Assembly (NCBI GenBank): GCA_028023455.1
Contig: JAQFVV010012405.1
Location: 1 to 64,000 of the forward strand
Source of the DNA: Epiperipatus broadwayi
Lineage: Eukaryota > Onychophora > Udeonychophora > Euonychophora > Peripatidae
Length of the DNA: 64,000 bases
Direction: 5' to 3'
Below are positions 57,421 through 64,000 of the stretch, in pieces. A program made the position numbers and the translations under genes. Each line of letters begins with the position of its first letter. The stretch's first letter is position 1. The notes under the pieces were generated by a model, which saw only the letters and a list, made by a program, of their open reading frames with translations, did not search any database and was not told the origin of the DNA.

Positions 57421-57854
57421 GAATGGATAAAATTGATAGTACAAATTATGGCCATTTTAATATAAGCATTCAGAATGCACTTGAACTAGATTGCTTTATC
57501 TAAGGATCTGTTTTTCTTCCTTAGTGTAAATATTTACATATCTTTATATTTATATATCCATTAATTGTAATATGACAAGTATTCACTTCAGATATTGAAA
57601 TAGGTAAAATGAGTGTTTGTTGTAATCAGTATTTTAATTAATTAGTATTATATTATTGTCATTTACGCATTCATTATGTTGCAAATTCAGGTGAGATGAT
57701 TGAGGGTGCAATAACTCTAAAGTCAACTAGGCAAGATTAATATAAAAAGGTTAAAATGTATAACTAAGTTCTTAAAATTTTTATTTGTGATTGCATACCA
57801 AATTGTAAATAAATTCTTTTTTTTCTTTTTTTTTTTTTTGAGATTTTAGGGATA

Positions 57855-60800
57855 TGAAATGGTATTTATTGACCAGAATCCTGTTTCATCTTTTCCATAG
57901 TAATGTCTTTCCTGTATTTAAATCTCTCTAAGTTCTTGTATACTCATGTATATTTACAAATATTTACATATATTAATGTATGTAGGGTATATTTATATAT
58001 TTCAAATTAAATGTGTATCTGTGCAGTTATTGTTATATGTGTATGACCAGAATATATATATAACAGAATGTTTATGCAACTGAAATCTGTTTTAAAAGAT
58101 AGCAGGTTTCTTGGAAAATATCATGCCACATGCACCTGGTTTATTTTGTGTGGGAATCAAGAAGAAATTTTAAAATAAGTCTAAAATAAATTTTAAGACA
58201 AAGCAAAATCATTCAACCTGCACAATTTTCCTATTCATTAAATTTTGCTTTTGTCTTTTGTAAAATCTTAATAAAGAATTTTAAAAGTAATGCAACTATG
58301 TTAAATTTCAAGTTTAAAACTTAAAATTGTAAACAAGCTTAATAGATTTTGCAGGAGAGGATCGAAGAGTTAATATAAAAAAACAAATTTTAGCTCTGAA
58401 AGTTAATTCTCTTAATAAATGAAGTTATATTGGGAGTTATGCCCATTTGTTGATGGAAAGGAACAGCTAGAAGGCAACCAACTTTGCCATCTTCCTTCAG
58501 ACAACTTGTCTATAGGAATGGAGATGTTTGAGACTAACAGTCCACCAAGAAGACTGGAGAACTGCCAACCTAGAGATGCAACAGTGTCATGTCAATGCTG
58601 GACAGCTCATCTCAGAGAAAATTATTGGTAACATTTTCCACAGAGCTCTTTAAAATAAATCTAAAGTTAAATTATTCTCAATAAGATTCTAAAGCTAGCT
58701 ATATAATAGAATGTTCATAAATTATAACTTCTAAATGTTTTCTTAGTAAATTAAACTAAACTCTGTGCTAAATTTAATGTAACTTCTAAATGAATAGCCT
58801 ACTTAATGAATAATTATAAATTAATAATTCTTTTAAACATAATAACTGTGTTCAGTTATTATATATGCACTGTCCTTATCTACGGTCATGTCTCTTCTCT
58901 TTTATTATATTGTTTATTTCATTGATATTATGATGTGCCATAATTCAAGACAGAGATTATTAATATTAGTAATTTTAGAGAGATGATTAGAAGTTCTTAC
59001 ATAATAGATTTATGCTGCTTTTTTAGCAAACATAAATCTCCATTTTGATATCTATTCTATATATGTATGTTTAATTAAGCTACTATGTTTTAGCTTATCA
59101 TTAACGTTTGCATGCTAATAAATAGGTATAGTTAATAATCACAAGAATGATAGTATAAAAGCATATTATTAATAAATTAATTATACCCCAAATATACTTT
59201 TTCCTCCATAGTTTATTTTATAAACTATCCAGATTTAGTCTTTAAATTATATCACTGTAATGAAATTCTTCTTAGCATGTTTTAAGTATGCTAACTAGTG
59301 AACTGGGACAAAGTAATTTTGCAGAATGAAACTAAAGATAATGTTAATATTATTTCGGTAAGTGTTACGAATGCATCTTTACAAAGCACAATTACATGCA
59401 ATACACCTTGCTATATTTCTTTGTAAATGGACTTCTGGTGAAATGCCATCCCATTATTATTAGTTTAGACAGCTTCCTTAGAATTGGAACATGAGGGTCC
59501 AGAAACCAATTTGTAAAGCTGATACAATCTCCCAAACTAAGGTTCATATTCTACTAGCAAATCATATGGTCCAAGGGAGCCATGTACTTGGTACTGAATC
59601 TGATGACTATTTACACTTTCGGACCACAACTCTTATTTAGTTAAGGTAGGGTTTTAGTATCAGAAGCTTTGCTATAAACACCACTTCATCTCTCCATATT
59701 GTTATTCAGTTCAGCATTGGTCTGAAAACTAGATCTAGTTTATATAATAATCTGCATAGGAAGTACATTTATTGCTCATATGTATAAGTCAATCAAAATA
59801 AATTATATTTTGTCAGTTATCATTCTTGTAAGATTAACTGATAGCAAACCTAGAATAGATGGCATACCATATTCAGGCATGATTATAGACCATAGATAAT
59901 AATTGTGATATACTAAAAGTTAAATGATTAAAGTGCATCATAACAGAGGAGTCCTTGTATCTCACTCAGCTTATCATTGTAAGACACCTGTGAGTGTAAA
60001 AGGCCAATGCACTTTGTTTTTGTATTAATTGATTTCCAATTTAATAATTAAAGATATTTAAATGTATAATAGTGTTTAGGGTGTTATTCACAATCTATTC
60101 CCAAATCTTATCCAAATCTATTAATTTTAGTGTTTATATAGTTAAATCTACAAAGCACATGTGCATTAGCTTATTGGCTTATTAATATTACAGTTTTTAA
60201 AAACATAGCTCTATATAAAATAAATGTCTTATTTACATATGTTTAATTTAAGAATGTTGTATCATAAATTCTAGAAATTTCGCAAGTGTCATTCATTCAG
60301 TCATAGTAAAAAGTAATTTAAAGTGATCGATTAACATCTTCATGCTCTCATTTCCAAATACTTAAGATTTGCCCATACATAAATATTTGAGTCAAAACAA
60401 TAGATGAATTCATCCTATCTTTTCACAAAGACTTTATCTTGTGTTTGGAAATTGAGAGTATTCATTTATATAGTTAAATGTACAAAGTGCATGTGCATTA
60501 GCTTATTGGCTTATTAATATTACAGTTTATAAAAACATAGCACTAAATCAAATAAATGTCTTATTAATTATTGATATATGCATTATCTCAGTAAGCCATA
60601 TGTCTGTGTGTTTATTAGTTATTTGCTAGTTTATTGATAATTCCCTGAGTCTCATATTCCACCCTGTGCTACTGCTAGCTCATGAACTGAATGAGACTGA
60701 GTGTAACCTCATAGATGCCATCAATAGGGTAGCAAATCATGGAGCATTGGTGAAGGAACTGAGGTGTGATCTGATTCGAGGTCTCAACCCCTCCTCTTGA

Positions 60801-60866
60801 TCAGCTTTGGGTAATTTGCCAAAACTCTGGATTTTGTTGTGTGAATATGAAAATATGGCTATTACA
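57855..60866 (+). repeat. Segmental duplication, copy B (interrupted)
   Basis: Three blocks match copy A in order: 57855-58922, 59948-60130 and 60562-60866. They are separated by about 1.0 kb and 0.43 kb absent from copy A. A 70-codon frame (58419-58631) covers the first coding-like patch, and the second patch is near 60670-60800 (ETECNLIDAINRVANHG). Divergence is clearly visible by eye, so the duplication is old. Confidence 0.75.
60131..60564. repeat. 430-bp insertion with 100-bp direct terminal repeats
   Basis: Segments 60133-60233 and 60465-60564 are direct repeats (GTGCATTAGCTTATTGGCTT in both) and bound sequence missing from duplication copy A. The arrangement resembles a miniature terminal-repeat element, but no PBS or TG...CA ends were found. 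Confidence 0.45.
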
Positions 60867-61461
60867 ATATATTTGAAGTAGTATGTAGAAGTTTTTGCAT
60901 GGTTGAATCTAAATGTGCATTGCAAAGTAAGAATTTGTGAATGTGAAATATTATATAGAAAATTGTATGTTTGTTTTGTCATCAGGAATAGAGCCAAGTC
61001 TTGTTTTGATAATGTTTTATTTGACATAAGGGGAATGATTTATATAAAAAATATATTTTAAAAGTATATCATACAATTTTATGAGTATAGTGTTTAAAGG
61101 TATAATTATACACAAATTGTGGAAAGTTGGCCATTTTATAACTTAAACATAATTTTTAATTAAAATTTTAACTGCAAGTGCTATTGAGGATAGCAGACAT
61201 CTGGCTATGTGCAATATACTGAATTTTATAAAGCTAATTTCACGTTTTGTTTTATATATTTTTGTATTTGTTATTATTTAGATATATGAACTAATAATCC
61301 ATTATATATATATACACCTGGGTCTCGTTTTATGCTGATTATTTTAATGCAGTTTTGAAGTTATGCGATTTATGTTTTTTCTTAATATCTTTCATATTTC
61401 ACTATATTTATTAGATATCAAAAAATTTAAATTATTAATAACTTATTTTGGTCGTGTTTTG

Positions 61462-61512
61462 CAGACCGTACTGTGGCCGTCAGAGGGCGCGGCGACATCA
61501 TCAACAACCGGC
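61462..61512 (+). promoter_or_regulatory. GC-rich patch with CTCF-like motif
   Basis: The only GC-rich island of this part of the window contains CCGTCAGAGGGCG, which fits the CTCF core (CCASYAGRKGGCR) at 11 of 13 positions. It directly precedes the tandem repeats. Function is unproven. Confidence 0.3.
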
Positions 61513-61544
61513 CTGAAAATGGCAAGTGATAAATTTTTTTACAA

Positions 61545-62060
61545 AACGCCTCAAAATCGACAAATAAAAATGCCTAAGGCAATATATGTACAGCAAATAA
61601 AGCGAAAACTACAAATTAAAATAAAATTAAAGAAAATGCTACAAAATTCAAATAATAAAAAAAAAAAATCATGAAAATTGCATTATTAGCTATACCCCCC
61701 CCCCCAAAATCAAAAAAACGCCTCAAAATCGACAAATAAAAATGCCTCAGACAATATATGTATAGAAAATACATCGAAAACAACAAATTTTAAAAAAATT
61801 AAAGAAAATGCTACAAACTTCAAATAATAAAAAAAAAAAATCATGAAAATTGCATTATTAGCTATACCCCCCCCCCCCAAAATCAAAAAAACGCCTCAAA
61901 ATCGACAAATAAAAATGCCTCAGACAATATATGTATAGAAAATACATCGAAAACAACAAATTTTAAAAAAATGAAAGAAAATGCTACAAAATTCAAATAA
62001 TAAAAAAAAAAAATCATGAAGATTCTATCAAGAGATATACCTCCCTCCACAATCTGACAA
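61545..62060. repeat. 172-bp tandem repeat, about three copies
   Basis: CCTCAAAATCGACAAATAAA recurs at 61549, 61721 and 61894. Each unit contains an A-run, then a C-run of 12-15 bases. Copies 2 and 3 are nearly identical. Confidence 0.9.
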
Positions 62061-62390
62061 TTCACAAAACATGGCGGCAAAAAAAAGCGGGAAAATACGA
62101 AAAAAATCAAATCATTTATCTTCAACATAAATATGCATCTAAGTTCATATTAAAAAGCAATTCCCCCAACTGGTCAAAACGTAACACAGATTAATACGTA
62201 GTAACTAATAAAAAAAAATAATCAGAAAATGCTATAAAATGCAAACTATAAAAAAAATTGGATCAACAGTCCCTCCCCCCTACAATCTGGACATTCAGAA
62301 GGAAGCATGGCGGCCAAAAATAGCGGGGATCAAATTATTTACCTTCAACATAAATATGCATCTAAATTGATATAGAAAAGCAATTAATTG
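62040..62390. repeat. Diverged tandem pair (about 236 bp period) with ATGGCGGC motifs
   Basis: CCTCC...ACAATCTG, ATGGCGGC (62071 and 62307), AGCGGG and CTTCAACATAAATATGCATC recur in order in two units. Confidence 0.75.
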
Positions 62391-62462
62391 TTCTCTGGCT
62401 TTCAAATTAATGCATATGTAAATGGAGCAGTAATATTTAAATAATCAAAAAGCAATCATTCC

Positions 62463-63096
62463 CGACCCCTCCCCACTAATCAAAACGTAATAAATGGTAT
62501 CAATATTTTAAGATTGTTTAAGTAACAGACCTAATAAGAATTCATATCATATATTAATACGTAGTAAGTAAATAAATAGAATTATAGTAAGTTTAAAAGA
62601 GAAGATGGAAATATTACTTTGTTGCATTTTTTTTTGTTCAAGAAATTGTTTTTCACCGTTATATAGATTAAATTCGACCCCTCCCCACTAATCAAAACGT
62701 AATAAATGGTATCAATATTTTAAGATTGTTTAAGTAACAGACCTAATAAGAATTCATATCATATATTAACACGTAGTAAGTAAATAAATAGAATTATAGT
62801 AAGTTTAAAAGAGAAGATGGAAATATTACTTTGTTGCATTTTTTTTGTTCAAGAAATTGTTTTTCACCGTTATATAGATTAAATCACACCCCTCCCCACT
62901 AATCAAAACGTAATAAATGGTATCAATATTTTAAGATTGTTTAAGTAACAGACCTAATAAGAATTCATATCATATATTAATACGTAGTAAGTAAATAAAT
63001 AGAATTATAGTAAGTTTAAAAGAGAAGATGGAAATATTACTTTGTTGCATTTTTTTTGTTCAAGAAATTGTTTTTCACCGTTATATAGATTAAATC
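62463..63096. repeat. 211-bp tandem repeat, three near-identical copies
   Basis: Units begin at CCCCTCCCCACTAATC near 62466, 62678 and 62889. They are identical except for one T/C change, T-run length and the unit junctions. The array must be recent or kept homogeneous by conversion. Confidence 0.95.
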
Positions 63097-64000
63097 ACAT
63101 ATGACTATCCCCTTCCCCCATTTAGTGACTTTTCTAAAACTAAGAACTCATAACACAGATTAATACGTACTAAGTGATTAAATATGGCAACAACGGACTA
63201 ATTTTTATAAAATGTACTAAATCTTATGAATATTTAAAAAATCAAACACTATCTGCACATGTGCTGTGCATTATTTAAGTAATAGATATAATAACTCAAC
63301 ACAGATTAATACAGTACATAGTAAGAAAGTTTAAAAAAGAAAGTGGCAAAAATTACCTTGTTCCAAATTCGGTTCAGAGCCATGATGTTCTGCAAAATGT
63401 AGCTTTGCTGGTAAATTTCTTAACACTTTTAGCAATGATAATTTCAGCAGATTAAAAAAATTATTTAACAGAAGGTATCTAGAAACACTAGCAATTATTT
63501 AAATCAAGTTATGCACACATATATAATATCCCAATTCATTTTAAAAATAATAAACAATTGTCCACTATATTCATATTATTTTCAATTATGTTTTTATTTA
63601 AACAAAGTTGCAAGTTCATCTACATTTTTTTAATGAAATATTCTCTCCCTCCCTCCCCTTTACTGGACAGCAAAAAATACTGTACTTTTAAAAGAAAAGT
63701 CTTTCAACATCAAATTATTTATCTTTGAAGCAATTAATTGTTATCTGGCTTTCAAATTATGACATATGTAAATTGATCAATAATATTTAAATAATAATCA
63801 ATGTAAAAAAGGAATACAAAACATAATTACCAAAGTCTTTCGGAAAAGATTTTAACACTAAGAGCAAATATGGCAGAAATTAGCGTGAAAAAAAAGTTTT
63901 GAGTTAAAATTTGCGCATATCTAATATTGTATTCTTCCATCAAAAAATAATCCTAATTAAGTTTGTCAAAAAATATACATTATCCCAACAACTTGTATTT
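63097..64000. other. Gene-free flank with scattered fragments of the preceding repeats
   Basis: Fragments such as CACAGATTAATACGTA (near 63155) and CTGGCTTTCAAATTA (near 63743) match the neighbouring repeat units. No coding region is seen. Confidence 0.6.

Larger units (their letters stand above)
52441..57854. other. Mostly gene-free stretch between the duplicated blocks
   Basis: It holds a possible SINE head (53460-53530), imperfect tandem repeats (55450-55790), and a purine-rich decayed coding-like stretch (56430-57420). Near 52770-52845 the text NALGYGSETW resembles the YGSETW motif of LINE C-termini, too short to call. Confidence 0.5.

Overview
The window is eukaryotic, AT-rich, repeat-dense animal DNA. 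It has long (TA)n, (TAA)n and (ATT/ATC)n microsatellites, non-LTR, LTR and Penelope-like retroelements, and no operon-like gene packing. The mix of an RTE-type LINE, several GIY-YIG Penelope-like elements (PLEs), TA arrays and a processed HAT1 pseudogene suggests a lophotrochozoan invertebrate, with a cephalopod such as Octopus as my best guess. That is an inference, not the result of a search. I found no intact host protein-coding gene and no tRNA or rRNA gene.

Layout. 1-2586: a decayed LINE ending in a (TAA)n tail. 2587-8870: gene-free. 8999-10020: a PLE remnant. 11027-14290: a decayed RTE LINE. 14366-16352: nested PLE remnants and a long inverted-repeat element. 18441-19835: an array of a 409-bp repeat whose units each carry a type I hammerhead ribozyme, arranged head-to-head, resembling an animal retrozyme. 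19886-20500: a fold-back PLE. 21928-25227: a nearly intact RTE LINE on the minus strand. 25339-28980: a giant palindrome of two 5'-truncated PLEs head-to-head around a 31-base assembly gap. 30367-31490: a processed pseudogene of histone acetyltransferase HAT1. 33121-37869: a young LTR retrotransposon with two nearly identical LTRs of about 1.57 kb, PBS, PPT and a gag ORF but no pol. 38561-39366: another fold-back PLE. 39367-64000: mostly gene-free, with an old segmental duplication (50.5-52.2 kb and 57.9-60.9 kb), SINE-like heads and, from 61.5 kb, three families of tandem repeats.

How the parts fit together. The PLE copies and the ribozyme array share one unusual architecture: two copies in inverted orientation, 5' ends at the centre, 3' ends outward, and in most cases abutting (TA)n arrays. 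The PLE 3' tails also carry a stem-loop module (TTGANAA - stem - GAAA - short palindrome) that fits a decayed hammerhead fold. A reasonable hypothesis is that the PLE machinery (reverse transcriptase plus GIY-YIG endonuclease) mobilises the small hammerhead RNA and produces the same head-to-head insertions for both. This is the most interesting content of the window.
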